A stretch of 64,000 nucleotides of DNA. Origin: Chitinophagales bacterium (lineage in GTDB: Bacteria > Bacteroidota > Bacteroidia > Chitinophagales > Saprospiraceae). The notes under the pieces were generated by a model. It was not told the origin of the DNA, made no database searches, and saw only the letters and a list, made by a program, of their open reading frames with translations. Made by a program: the position numbers and the translations under genes. This document shows positions 1 through 8,697 of the stretch, one piece after another. Each line of letters starts with the position of its first letter. The stretch's first letter is position 1. The DNA lies in the NCBI GenBank assembly GCA_017303875.1, contig JAFLBP010000005.1, forward strand, positions 1 to 64,000, given 5' to 3'.

Positions 1-51
1 AGAGCCAAAAGACCTAATTAAACCATTGACCAGGTTTTGTTCATTATTCAT
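1..51 (-). CDS. possible 5' end of an unidentified gene, cut by the window edge
   Basis: An ATG at 49-51 on the minus strand opens a frame of 17 codons without a stop up to the left edge (begins MNNEQNLVNG). It lies downstream of hsdR in the same direction, so it could be the next gene of the hsd transcription unit. Seventeen codons are far too few to assign a family and the frame could be chance. Confidence 0.3.
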   Translation of the reverse strand, partial: MNNEQNLVNGLIRSFGS

Positions 52-120
52 GGCAAAGCGTTTTTGCCAGAAAGGTACTCAGTAGAATCACATCAGGTCA
101 AATTTTGATGCGTTTGCCCT

Positions 121-132
121 GGGGGGGGGGGG
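121..132. repeat. homopolymer tract of 12 G
   Basis: Twelve consecutive G on the plus strand (C on the hsdR coding strand), one base beyond the hsdR stop codon. It is outside the coding frame as read here. Such tracts are prone to slippage and also to sequencing error. Confidence 0.9.
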
Positions 133-133
133 C

Positions 134-3100
134 TTAAAGATTGCCGCCCACACCCTTAAACTTTTCTACAAATGCGGTCAGTTTTTGAAAAACAAGCTGC
201 TTTTTACTCAAATATTGAGGATTTAAAGGACTCATTTTCGGCAAAAGCGCATTGAGTTCTGTTCCGTTTTCACTCGCATATTCTCGTTTTAAAGAAGCGG
301 CTATATAACGTCTGGCTTCTTCTTCATTCAGGTTCTCGTCTGCAATTAGTTCAGAAGCCTCTTTTTTCTGTTGGCTTTGTGCATATTCGAAGAATGTATC
401 TATGACATTCGCTTTGTCCTGAAGCGTATCAAGATCAGTTTCATTGATAAAATCAACTACTAAGCTCTCTTTAGCTCGGTTGCCTACACTGGCTCGTATA
501 ACCCTGCGTATTTCGGCAATCAAAGTAGCTTTGTCTTTGGTCTTTTTGTTGTGATTAAAAATCAATTCAAGAATATAATCGAGGTTTATTTCCTGTGATT
601 TGAGCAGGTCAACCTCAAATACCACATCGTCCCAGTCAATGGTTGATGCTTCCGGAGCTTTTCCAAACTGCTCACGCCGCAACCAATCACGTATATCATT
701 GTAGGTGGAACGATAGTCCTGAATCGTTCGCTCTCTCAGCAATTCAATTTTTTGCATTGCTGCCATGTCCTCATCTGTTACAAAATATTCCCTTTTAAAA
801 GCTTCTATTGCCTCAGCATCATTAGGATCTATTGTTTTAAATACTTTGAGGTGGTTAAATTCATCGTAATTCTGAAGTATGTTTTCTACGCGCAAGTATT
901 CTCCAAACAGTTTTACGAATTCTTTTTTGTCCTTTTCAGTGACAATAGCATCGGGGTCTGGAAATTGCGCTTTTAACGCTTTTACAACTTCGACATAACC
1001 CCGGCGTGCATCACCTGTGACAATATCTGTAAAGCCATCCAGATATTCTTTGTAGCTCTTTTCGAGTACTACGTTTTTGGTGTTTTTATCCCCAAATAAA
1101 GTAATCGCATCAATGGTCGCTGTTTCTAAATCGCGGAAGGTTACAATATTGCCAAACGTCTTTGTCGCATCATAAATACGATTTGTCCGGGAAAAGGCTT
1201 GCATCAATCCATGATAACGCAAGTTTTTGTCAACAAACAAGGTGTTAAGCGTAGGCGCATCAAATCCCGTCAGGAACATCCCGACGACAATAATCAGGTC
1301 AATCTCTTTATCTTTTACACGTTTCGCAAGGTCGCGATAATAGTTCTGAAATTCTTTGCTGTCAACCCCATAATTGGTTTGGAACATTGCGTTATAATCA
1401 TTGATGGCTTTAGCCAGAAACTCTTTGGCGCTGCTGTCCATAGCAGCAGGTTCAAAAGTTTCGTCAACGATCTCGCCAATTGCATTTTGCTCCTCATTGG
1501 CAGCGAAAGAGAAAATTGTCGCAATTTTTAATGGCTTCTCGCTACCTTTTTGCAAATTGCTTAATTCCTCATAATAACTCTTCGCTGCATCTACACTGCT
1601 GACCGCAAACATGGCATTAAAGCCTTTGTCGCCGCCTTGGTTTCTGTGCGTTTTTATCCTGAAGTTTTTCAGGATGTATTGAGATATTTCCCGGATTCGG
1701 GCAGGGTGGAGCAGCGCCGTTCTGTTTTCTGCGGCACTCAATTTTTGCTCATCTGTCTCGGTTTCAATGGTCTTGAACTGCGGGCGCACATCATTATAGT
1801 CAACCTTGAATTTCAACACTTTTTCATCTCGAATGGCATCTGTAATGACGTAGGAGTGCAATTCGCGACCGAATACGCTGGCGGTCGTTTCCGCGCCTAA
1901 AGCGTTTTGTGGAAAGATGGGTGTTCCGGTGAACCCAAACTGGTAGAATTTTTTGAATTTTCTGTTCAGGTTCTTTTGCGCTTCCCCAAATTGGGAGCGG
2001 TGCGCTTCATCAAAAATGAAAACAACCTGCTTTTGATAAATGGCCAAATCACCCTCGGTTTTCATAAGGTTATTCAGCTTCTGTATGGTGGTTACAATGA
2101 TCTTGTTATCGTCTTTTTCAATATTTCGCTTTAATCCTGCTGTGCTGTCCGAACCATTTACGCTGTCGGGCGAAAACCGCTGGTACTCTTTCATCGTTTG
2201 AAAGTCTAAGTCTTTGCGGTCAACGACAAAGAATACTTTATCAATAAATTCCAATTGTGTGGCTAAACGCGCCGCTTTAAAACTCGTCAGCGTTTTGCCG
2301 GAGCCGGTGGTATGCCAGATATAACCGCCGCCTTCATTGCTCGACCATTTTTTAGCTTCATACGAACTTTTTATCTTCCACAACATCCGCTCCGTTGCTG
2401 CAATCTGGTAGGGCCGCATGATGAGCAGGGTATTACTCGTGTCGAAAACGGAATAGGTGAAAAGCACATTTAAAAGCGTGTTTTTCTGGAAAAATGTCGC
2501 CGTAAAATCTTTCAGGTCTTTAATCAAAGTATTGTCGGCCTTTGCCCAGTTCATGGTAAAGTCGAAGCTGTTTTTATTGCGCGCAACCGTATTGGCAAAA
2601 TACCGACTGTCGGTACCGTTTGAAATAACAAAAATCTGAATGTATTTATAAAGCGAATTATTACTGTTGAAACTTTCTTTGGAGTAGCGGTGCACCTGAT
2701 TAAACGCTTCGCGGATGGCAACGCCGCGCCTTTTCAACTCCACCTGCACCAAAGGCAATCCATTGACCAATATGCTGACATCATAACGATTGGCTTGTGC
2801 TCCTTTTTGCTCAAACTGTTTGATTACCTGCACTTTATTGCGTGCGATATGCTTTTTGTCTATGAGGTAAATATTTTGGATGTGGCCATCGTCAAAAACA
2901 AAATCATAAATATAGTTTTCGTGTATCTTTTTTGCCTTTTCAACAAGGCTGTCGCTTGGTTTGTCTAAGTACTCTTCCACGAAACGATCCCATTCCGCGT
3001 CCGAAAACACCATGTCGTTCAGCACCTGTAGCTGTACCCTTACATTCGCCAGCAGGGCTTCCGGTGTATTCAGGTTGGAGGGGTTTTCATAACCCTGTTG

Positions 3101-3238
3101 GATGAGATCCCGGACAAATTCATGCTCCAGTGCCGCCTCTGTTTGATACGCAACAGACGCTTCATTCGCTTCATTGTACTTGGTAAATTTATCCAATACA
3201 ATGAAGTTGTTGGATTCGGCTATGGTTTTGTAGTTCAT
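134..3238 (-). CDS. hsdR: type I restriction enzyme R subunit (type IC, EcoR124I-like)
   Basis: Motor and nuclease subunit of a type I restriction-modification complex; it translocates DNA using ATP and cuts unmethylated DNA away from the recognition site. The 1034 residues match the length of EcoR124I HsdR (1038). The N-terminal PD-(D/E)XK nuclease shows D153, then E167 and K169 in VQVELKRRG, followed by the family's Q in AFNQVHRY. The superfamily 2 helicase core has Walker A HTTGSGKT (309-316), DEAH box FDEAH (409-413), motif III TGTP (437-440) and a later motif VI in [11 protein letters not shown] helical C-terminal region that docks on the methylase follows. It is the last gene of the hsd operon and is separated from hsdS by the GxxExxY gene and two hairpin repeats. 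It is intact, so restriction should be active if it is expressed. Confidence 0.97.
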   Translation of the reverse strand: MNYKTIAESNNFIVLDKFTKYNEANEASVAYQTEAALEHEFVRDLIQQGYENPSNLNTPEALLANVRVQLQVLNDMVFSDAEWDRFVEEYLDKPSDSLVEKAKKIHENYIYDFVFDDGHIQNIYLIDKKHIARNKVQVIKQFEQKGAQANRYDVSILVNGLPLVQVELKRRGVAIREAFNQVHRYSKESFNSNNSLYKYIQIFVISNGTDSRYFANTVARNKNSFDFTMNWAKADNTLIKDLKDFTATFFQKNTLLNVLFTYSVFDTSNTLLIMRPYQIAATERMLWKIKSSYEAKKWSSNEGGGYIWHTTGSGKTLTSFKAARLATQLEFIDKVFFVVDRKDLDFQTMKEYQRFSPDSVNGSDSTAGLKRNIEKDDNKIIVTTIQKLNNLMKTEGDLAIYQKQVVFIFDEAHRSQFGEAQKNLNRKFKKFYQFGFTGTPIFPQNALGAETTASVFGRELHSYVITDAIRDEKVLKFKVDYNDVRPQFKTIETETDEQKLSAAENRTALLHPARIREISQYILKNFRIKTHRNQGGDKGFNAMFAVSSVDAAKSYYEELSNLQKGSEKPLKIATIFSFAANEEQNAIGEIVDETFEPAAMDSSAKEFLAKAINDYNAMFQTNYGVDSKEFQNYYRDLAKRVKDKEIDLIIVVGMFLTGFDAPTLNTLFVDKNLRYHGLMQAFSRTNRIYDATKTFGNIVTFRDLETATIDAITLFGDKNTKNVVLEKSYKEYLDGFTDIVTGDARRGYVEVVKALKAQFPDPDAIVTEKDKKEFVKLFGEYLRVENILQNYDEFNHLKVFKTIDPNDAEAIEAFKREYFVTDEDMAAMQKIELLRERTIQDYRSTYNDIRDWLRREQFGKAPEASTIDWDDVVFEVDLLKSQEINLDYILELIFNHNKKTKDKATLIAEIRRVIRASVGNRAKESLVVDFINETDLDTLQDKANVIDTFFEYAQSQQKKEASELIADENLNEEEARRYIAASLKREYASENGTELNALLPKMSPLNPQYLSKKQLVFQKLTAFVEKFKGVGGNL

Positions 3239-3252
3239 AATTTTTATTTTTT

Positions 3253-3313
3253 ACCACGAAAGGCACGAATTTCACGAAATTTTATCTTTCGTGCTTTTCG
3301 TGCCTTTCGTGGT
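3253..3313. repeat. hairpin repeat copy 1, between GxxExxY gene and hsdR
   Basis: Perfect 17-bp inverted repeat: ACCACGAAAGGCACGAA at 3253-3269 pairs with 3297-3313. The tail GGTCAGTGGTCAGG follows. It lies 13 bases past the GxxExxY stop and 14 bases before the hsdR start. A second copy in the same orientation is at 3723-3792. It may form a 3'-end or RNA-stability structure; there is no strong T-run on either side. Confidence 0.85.
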
Positions 3314-3326
3314 CAGTGGTCAGGAA

Positions 3327-3707
3327 TTATAGCGCCAATCTTGTAATGCTAACTTTAGGATAGGTTCCAAAGTTTACAAGCAGTCCAAGTTTCATATTGG
3401 TTGCTTTGAGATAATTGATGAGTTGCGCTTCGTGTTCAGGAGCAGTTTGTTTTAAGGCTTTAAGTTCTACAATTATTTTATCATAACAGATAAAATCTGG
3501 CTTATACCTTTGCTTTAGCGTTTCACCTTTATAGGTAAGTTGTAATTCTGGTTGAGCAATAAAAGGAATTGAACGAAAAAGAAATTCTTTTTCCAAACAT
3601 TCCTGATATACTGCTTCCAAAAAACCGCATCCCATTTCACGATACACTTCAAAAAGTGCTCCCTGAATTAAATAGGATTCTTCCTTGTAGATTATCTTAT
3701 CGCTCAT
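3327..3707 (-). CDS. GxxExxY family protein
   Basis: Small protein (126 aa) of the GxxExxY family, common in Bacteroidota, other environmental bacteria and archaea, and often flanked by intergenic repeats. The naming motif is visible as GCGFLEAVYQECL near residues 27-39. Downstream are a strand with ELQLTYKG, then KPDFICYDKIIVELKA, resembling a PD-(D/E)XK-type core (D of PDF, E and K of ELK), and a conserved end LVNFG. A nuclease-like fold is therefore plausible, but the biochemical role is not established. It sits between hsdS and hsdR in the same direction, with a copy of the same hairpin repeat on each side, which suggests insertion as a cassette and not original membership of the hsd operon. 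Confidence 0.9.
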   Translation of the reverse strand: MSDKIIYKEESYLIQGALFEVYREMGCGFLEAVYQECLEKEFLFRSIPFIAQPELQLTYKGETLKQRYKPDFICYDKIIVELKALKQTAPEHEAQLINYLKATNMKLGLLVNFGTYPKVSITRLAL

Positions 3708-3722
3708 GATTTTATTTTTGTT

Positions 3723-3792
3723 ACCACGAAAGGCACGAATTTCACGAAATTTTATTTCCCATATCTTTCGTGCCTTTCGTGCCTTTCGTGGT
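3723..3792. repeat. hairpin repeat copy 2, between hsdS and GxxExxY gene
   Basis: The same 17-bp inverted repeat as at 3253-3313 (arms 3723-3739 and 3776-3792), with an extra internal TTTCGTGCC unit and an extra GTGGTCA unit in the tail. The tail runs into the hsdS reading frame and supplies its last residues (PDH) and TGA stop codon at 3799-3801. Confidence 0.85.
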
Positions 3793-3798
3793 CAGTGG

Positions 3799-4989
3799 TC
3801 AGTGGTCAGGGAAGGTTAACAACAAGTCCCGATAGTACTCATACTGCTTTTGCCGCAACGCAATCTCCTTGGGCAAACCCTCACTGATGGAGGTGGTAAG
3901 CGTGTCGAATTGATCGAGTATGGAGACAATGCGGGCTTGCTCTTCGAGGGGTGGAATGGGGATTTTAAACTGTCTTAATGTCGACAGATTTAACATTCCG
4001 TAATTACGCATTTCTGATTTTAAATACTCGTATAAATTTGTAATGTAATAGAATAGAAATTTATCTTTAACAATTTTTGGGTTTATGGATTTTATACTAG
4101 CAATATTTTGATTTGTTGCAGCTTGAAATTCCAAATATGCCGTTTTAAAGATGGTAGCACCTACTAAAGCTATAAGTGTAGTGTCTTTATCTAATAGTTT
4201 TGCACTTGACTTTCTAAGCCCTAACTCGGTAATAAAGTTGTTGGCTGAATATACTGATTCATTATTACATGATTCCGATTTTAACCAAGGAATATTGCCT
4301 CCGTCCCAATAATCCTTATTTGATGTTAAAGGCGTTCCACCTGATGAAACTTCAAAAAGGTCTTTGTCCCCCAACGTCTTCCACTCCACTTCGCCCTCTT
4401 CAAAATTCAACAACTGCTCCCGATAGTAATTATACTGCTTTTTACGAGCTGTAAGCTCCGCTGTAAGCTCCGCTGTAAGCTCCGCTGTAAGCTCCGTAAA
4501 GGTATCGAGAATACGGACTATTTCGGTTTGGATGGCGAGGGATTTTTTTGGGTTGTTTGGGCATGGGATTGGGATTGGTATTTCAACCAACTTCCCTTTA
4601 GTAAGTTTTGCTCTATCCCCCCCAGATAAAAACGGAATAAAATTTATCATTTGTAAGTAATGAAATATGAATCGGCTGTTTATAAAATCAGTGCCACGAA
4701 TGACATGAACATGATTGTTTGCCCAAAACTTGCCTGTTGCCCATTGAATTGAATAATTCTCAAGACTTGCTGTGCCATCCTCTGCAATAAGTATATAATC
4801 GCCATTATGCGTAAACCCTTCAACATAGTCTTGGATATTGTTAGCTCCATAATATGGTACTTTGCCCAAAATTCGCTCTGATGCCTTAACAGGTCGGCGG
4901 CCCGAGTTGGCAATTTCGATGAATTTTTCGTCTCCCAGCGCCCTCCATTCCACGTCGGCGCCGTTGAGTAATTTATCTAAATAGGTCAT
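3799..4989 (-). CDS. hsdS: type I restriction-modification specificity subunit (type IC)
   Basis: Recognises the bipartite DNA target for both methylation and restriction. At 396 aa it is close to EcoR124I HsdS (404). It has two target-recognition domains (about 10-140 and 200-350), each followed by a helical conserved region. The central linker contains three TAEL units (168-179) within FTELTAELTAELTAEL, then ARKKQYNYYREQLL; the second conserved region near the C-terminus has ALRQKQYEYYRDLLL. Its start codon overlaps the end of the rhuM-like gene by four bases (ATGA), so the two are translationally coupled. The final residues PDH and the stop lie in an adjacent hairpin repeat, so the original C-terminus may have been altered. 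The sequence specificity cannot be read from the protein by eye. Confidence 0.97.
   Translation of the reverse strand: MTYLDKLLNGADVEWRALGDEKFIEIANSGRRPVKASERILGKVPYYGANNIQDYVEGFTHNGDYILIAEDGTASLENYSIQWATGKFWANNHVHVIRGTDFINSRFIFHYLQMINFIPFLSGGDRAKLTKGKLVEIPIPIPCPNNPKKSLAIQTEIVRILDTFTELTAELTAELTAELTARKKQYNYYREQLLNFEEGEVEWKTLGDKDLFEVSSGGTPLTSNKDYWDGGNIPWLKSESCNNESVYSANNFITELGLRKSSAKLLDKDTTLIALVGATIFKTAYLEFQAATNQNIASIKSINPKIVKDKFLFYYITNLYEYLKSEMRNYGMLNLSTLRQFKIPIPPLEEQARIVSILDQFDTLTTSISEGLPKEIALRQKQYEYYRDLLLTFPDH
4448..4495. repeat. four perfect 12-bp tandem repeats in the hsdS linker
   Basis: Unit GCTGTAAGCTCC (plus strand) occurs four times without mismatch. It encodes the T-A-E-L helix between the two recognition domains. 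In EcoR124-type systems a change from two to three TAEL units lengthens the spacer in the recognised sequence from 6 to 7 bases; this gene carries the three-unit form. Gain or loss of one unit keeps the frame. Confidence 0.95.
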
Positions 4990-6029
4990 GCGTTATTATC
5001 AGTTTGAGGTGGAAGTTGTTGTTTTATCATCCTGTCAAAATCGCTCTCGAACAGGCGGTCTTGTATGATTCTGTATTTTTCAAATTCGGATTCGGCATGT
5101 GCTTTGGCGATTTCGGCACTTACCTTTCCCGCATCATTCAACACGCCTCTGTCGGTGGCTTCTATAAATCGGTTCAGCCGCGTTTCCCAGTCTTCCATGG
5201 TCATGGGTATTTGCCTGATGGCCATATCTTCGGCAATATCGAGGTAAGCAGCGACTAAGCGCTGGAGTTGTTGCATTTCCGTTTCGCTTAAATAGTTTTT
5301 AGCAACGGATACATCAAATTTTTGGATTTTACCATTGGGTGCGTCCTTCCAGGAGGTTAATCCCATGTGTTCTTTTTGGTGGTCGGCCCGTTGTACAATA
5401 ATTTCTGCCGCAGTATTGCCATGTATTGCCCAGTGCAATTTATTCTGGACCGTAGCAAAAAATCGTTGGGTAGCGCCGGCTGTTACATCATAATCAATGG
5501 AGGTAGCATATATATCGGTTATTTTCTGATAGAATTTTCGCTCACTCAGGCGTATTTCCCGGATGCGCTGGAGTTGTTCTTCAAAGTATTTTTTGCCAAG
5601 AATTGTCCCGTCATTTTTTAAGCGTTCATCATCCATCGCAAACCCTTTGATGGTAAATTCCTGCACGATTTGGGTCGCCCATTTTCTAAACTGCACGGCT
5701 TTCTCGGAATTTACCTTGTATCCTACGGCGATGATCGCAGCGAGACTGTAATGTTGGGTTTCGTAATTTTTGCCATCGGAGGCAGTTATTCGAAAATTTC
5801 GAATAACTGAATTTTCTTCCAATTCATTATCACTGAAAACTTTCTTTAAGTGATAATTTATGGTATGTGTTTCTACCTGATAAAGTACTCCCATCATTTT
5901 TTGCGACAGCCAGATGTTTTCATCTGCGTAGATGACCTCTACGGCGTTTTCGCCCGTAGCAGCAATGAACGTTAAGTATTCTGCGGCGGATGACCTTATA
6001 TCTACCTTATTTGTTACTTTTTTAGCCAT
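4986..6029 (-). CDS. RhuM-like (virulence RhuM family) protein inside the hsd operon
   Basis: 347 aa, member of the RhuM family named from a Salmonella pathogenicity-island protein; its molecular function is unknown. Visible family features are IWLSQKMMGVLYQVETHTINYHLKKVF (a DNA-binding-like Bro-N/helix-turn-helix region, about 37-65), then HYSLAAIIAVGYKVNSEKAVQFRKWA (about 97-122), and a C-terminal half rich in charged helices. It starts 6 bases after hsdM and overlaps the hsdS start by 4 bases, so it is cotranscribed with both modification genes. Homologues recur inside type I loci, so a role in controlling or accompanying the enzyme is possible, but this is inferred from location only. Confidence 0.88.
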   Translation of the reverse strand: MAKKVTNKVDIRSSAAEYLTFIAATGENAVEVIYADENIWLSQKMMGVLYQVETHTINYHLKKVFSDNELEENSVIRNFRITASDGKNYETQHYSLAAIIAVGYKVNSEKAVQFRKWATQIVQEFTIKGFAMDDERLKNDGTILGKKYFEEQLQRIREIRLSERKFYQKITDIYATSIDYDVTAGATQRFFATVQNKLHWAIHGNTAAEIIVQRADHQKEHMGLTSWKDAPNGKIQKFDVSVAKNYLSETEMQQLQRLVAAYLDIAEDMAIRQIPMTMEDWETRLNRFIEATDRGVLNDAGKVSAEIAKAHAESEFEKYRIIQDRLFESDFDRMIKQQLPPQTDNNA

Positions 6030-6035
6030 CGGTTT

Positions 6036-7583
6036 TCAATTTTCAATTTCATGAACAATGGCATCAATACTGATACGGAGCGCATTGATTTTTTCTACCG
6101 TTGCGGCAATTTCTTCATTCAATGCTGCGATGTTAATTTTTTCCCGATTGTCCTTAGCCTGTACATAAGCGCTGACCGAAAGGTTATAATCGTTTTCGGC
6201 AATTTTTGTATGATCAACAGCAAGCGCCACGTGCGGCACATCCGTTTTGCTGTCGAATATGCCCATAATCTTTTCAATGTGCTCGTCGGTAAGCACATTA
6301 TTATTGGTTACTTTTTTAAAGAAATCTTCCCCGCTGGCATCAATGAACTGGACTTTGGTATCCGGCTTCTTTTTTGAAAGCACCAGGATGGTTACAGAAA
6401 TAGAGGTGCCGTAAAACAGATTGGGGGGTAAGGAGATGATGGTCTCCACAAAGTTATGATCTACGAGGTACTTTCTGATTTTCTGCTCTGCGCCGCCCCG
6501 GTAAAAGATACCCGGAAAGCAAACAATAGCGGCCCTGCCTTTGCCTGAAAGATAACTGAGCGCATGCAGCACGAAGGCAAAATCTGCTTTGGATTTTGGG
6601 GCCAGTACGCCGGCAGGCGCGAAACGGTCGTCATTAATCAGCGTGGGGTCGTCGCTTCCAATCCAGTTGATGGAATAAGGCGGATTGGAAACGATGGCGT
6701 CAAAAGGTTTTTCATCTATAAAATGAGGGTCGCGCAGCGTATCGCCGAGGGCAATATTAAACTTGTCGTAGTTGATGTTGTGCAAAAACATGTTCATACG
6801 GGCAAGGTTGTAGGTCGTGTGGTTTACCTCCTGCCCAAAGAAGCCTTCTTCGATGATGTGCTTATCAAAGTGTTTTTTTGCTTGCAAGAGCAAAGAACCT
6901 GAACCGGCCGCCGGGTCGTATATTTTGTTCACTTTGTCCTGCTTGTGCATGGCTAATTGCGCGATGAGTTTGGATACGTGTTGTGGCGTAAAAAACTCAC
7001 CGCCGGATTTTCCTGCATTGGCGGCATAATTAGAAATCAAAAATTCATAGGCATCGCCGAAAAGGTCAATTTGCGTGTCTTCAAAATTTCCAAAATTCAG
7101 TTCTTCCACGCCTTTCAGTACGGCAGCCAAACGAGCGTTTTTGCTTTCAACGGTATTGCCAAGTCGGGTGCTGGTGGTGTCAAAATCGGCAAAAAGTCCT
7201 TTGATATCCGGTTCGGAAGGGTAACCATTTGCGGAGCTTTCAATAGCGTCGAAAATGGCCTTCAGGTCTGTGTTCAGGTTGGGATTGGTATTGGCTGTTC
7301 TGGCTACATTTACGAAAAGTTGACTGGGGTAGATAAAGTACCCTTTTGTCTTTACTGCATCGTCTTTTATTTCGGGGCTAATATCCTTATCGGGGTAGTT
7401 GGCGTAGTTGACGCTTTCATCGCCCCCTTCAATATAATTGGTGAAGTTTTCACTAATAAAGCGATAGAATAGCGTTCCCAGTACGAACTGTTTAAAGTCC
7501 CAGCCATCTACGGAGCCGCGAACATCGTTGGCTATTTTCCATATTTTGGCTTGCAATTCTGCTCTTTGCGTTGTGCTTGTCAT
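6036..7583 (-). CDS. hsdM: type I restriction-modification methyltransferase subunit (type IC)
   Basis: N6-adenine methyltransferase subunit; two copies join one HsdS to methylate the recognition site. The 515 aa are close in length and sequence to EcoR124I HsdM (520). The N-terminal helical domain ([19 protein letters not shown]) is followed by AdoMet motif I DPAAGSGS (223-230) and catalytic motif IV NPPY (300-303). [13 protein letters not shown] near 191-203 is the conserved lead-in to the methylase fold, and a coiled helical tail ends the protein. It is the first gene of the operon, preceded by a -7-type promoter box about 75 bases upstream. Confidence 0.98.
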   Translation of the reverse strand: MTSTTQRAELQAKIWKIANDVRGSVDGWDFKQFVLGTLFYRFISENFTNYIEGGDESVNYANYPDKDISPEIKDDAVKTKGYFIYPSQLFVNVARTANTNPNLNTDLKAIFDAIESSANGYPSEPDIKGLFADFDTTSTRLGNTVESKNARLAAVLKGVEELNFGNFEDTQIDLFGDAYEFLISNYAANAGKSGGEFFTPQHVSKLIAQLAMHKQDKVNKIYDPAAGSGSLLLQAKKHFDKHIIEEGFFGQEVNHTTYNLARMNMFLHNINYDKFNIALGDTLRDPHFIDEKPFDAIVSNPPYSINWIGSDDPTLINDDRFAPAGVLAPKSKADFAFVLHALSYLSGKGRAAIVCFPGIFYRGGAEQKIRKYLVDHNFVETIISLPPNLFYGTSISVTILVLSKKKPDTKVQFIDASGEDFFKKVTNNNVLTDEHIEKIMGIFDSKTDVPHVALAVDHTKIAENDYNLSVSAYVQAKDNREKINIAALNEEIAATVEKINALRISIDAIVHEIEN

Positions 7584-7657
7584 TTTTTGTTTTTAAATAA
7601 GTCTGTTGTTTATCTGAGGCATTCAAGTCTCAGCCGCTATCGGTTTCAAATGTGTTT

Positions 7658-7666
7658 GCAAAGATA
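7658..7666 (-). promoter_or_regulatory. probable hsd operon promoter (-7 box)
   Basis: Minus-strand TATCTTTGC matches the Bacteroidota -7 consensus TAnnTTTG. It lies about 75 bases before hsdM. No clear TTTG is found 19-21 bases upstream, so the -33 element is weak or absent. Confidence 0.5.
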
Positions 7667-7707
7667 AATTTAATTTTTCGACCACCTTGTTTTTTGCCCA
7701 CACGTCG

Positions 7708-8421
7708 CTAATTTTTGTACCCCTCAACCCCCTGCAACACCGTCAGCCTCAACACGCCCCGGTCATAAACCGTTGTGCCGCCCGCATTCAATTGGTGCAG
7801 CCAAATGTAGAGCAGCTCTAAGCTCAGGGTGCTGCGCGGTATGCTGTATTCTAAGCCGCCCCAGAGGCGGTTCTGATCGAAGGCCCGGGCCTGGCCTTCG
7901 CCCCATTGCAGCATGATTTCATTGCCGCTTTTCAGGTTCCAGTGCGGGTGGAGGGGGTATTGGGCCGTCAGGGCATAGCGAGCGCGAAAGGCAAAGCGGT
8001 TTTCGCGCTCATCGAATACATTGAAAAAACGCTGCTCCCAGCGCAGGCGATGCCCGATGCGGAAATGCCCGGCCTTTTGTTGCAGACTCAGCGCCTGCCA
8101 CGGCCGCAGTTCGGGCCGAAAAGGCGCCGGCGGCTCATCGGGTTTTTGCCGACTCACGACGGACGCAGAAACGCCCGCCCAGGCTTCCCATTGCTGCCGC
8201 GCACCAAAACTGCGGTGCAGGTGCAGGTGCGAAATCAACTGGTGTTGCCCCTGCGCGGGGGCGAGGAACTGCCGGTTGTCGAGTTCGTAGTGCAGCGTCC
8301 AGCGCGGATGCAAGTGCCAGCGCAGGTAATAACGCGCCCAGTAAAGGGTTTGGGACAAATGGCTTTGCGCCGACAACACAAGTGGCGCAAGCAACAGGAA
8401 TATGAAAACGACGCGTTTCAT
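7708..8421 (-). CDS. DUF2490 outer-membrane protein
   Basis: Predicted outer-membrane beta-barrel of the DUF2490 family, common in Bacteroidota, function unknown. The start is placed at the internal ATG that gives signal peptide MKRVVFIFLLLAPLVLSAQ; an ATG nine codons upstream would add a poor leader. The body has alternating aromatic strands such as WTLHYELDNRQF, FRIGHRLRWEQRF and LSLELLYIWLHQL, and the family-typical statement of a fitted, DNRQF-like barrel start. It ends with LTVLQGVEGYKN. It stands alone between the hsd operon and the YhcG nuclease gene, facing the latter's upstream region. Confidence 0.85.
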   Translation of the reverse strand: MKRVVFIFLLLAPLVLSAQSHLSQTLYWARYYLRWHLHPRWTLHYELDNRQFLAPAQGQHQLISHLHLHRSFGARQQWEAWAGVSASVVSRQKPDEPPAPFRPELRPWQALSLQQKAGHFRIGHRLRWEQRFFNVFDERENRFAFRARYALTAQYPLHPHWNLKSGNEIMLQWGEGQARAFDQNRLWGGLEYSIPRSTLSLELLYIWLHQLNAGGTTVYDRGVLRLTVLQGVEGYKN

Positions 8422-8578
8422 CGGCAGCACAGGATATGATAAGGGCAAAGGTACAAGCCTGTGCGTAGAAGGAGGCGGACATAAGTCACAGGAAGGAGCC
8501 TGGAGTCAGGATTTATGGTTTTTTTTAGGGATGGGAAGGATTTTTTTATTTTTAATTAAACTTTTTGTTTTAAAAATA

Positions 8579-8587
8579 TATCTTTGC
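8579..8587 (+). promoter_or_regulatory. possible promoter of the YhcG-type nuclease gene
   Basis: TATCTTTGC fits the -7 consensus and sits in an AT-rich stretch about 110 bases before the start codon. A TTTG occurs upstream but at too short a spacing (about 11 bases). Confidence 0.4.
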
Positions 8588-8697
8588 GCATTGCTATAAC
8601 AGTAAACGATACATAGGAGCATCTGATCAAAACCAACAGGCAATGATGATACTTATACCGCTCCGGAAACTGCTAAATTGAACTAAAACATTAAAAC

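Noticed and set aside
4448..4495. CRISPR-like array
   Set aside because: Unit is 12 bp, in frame in hsdS and without spacers; it encodes TAEL.
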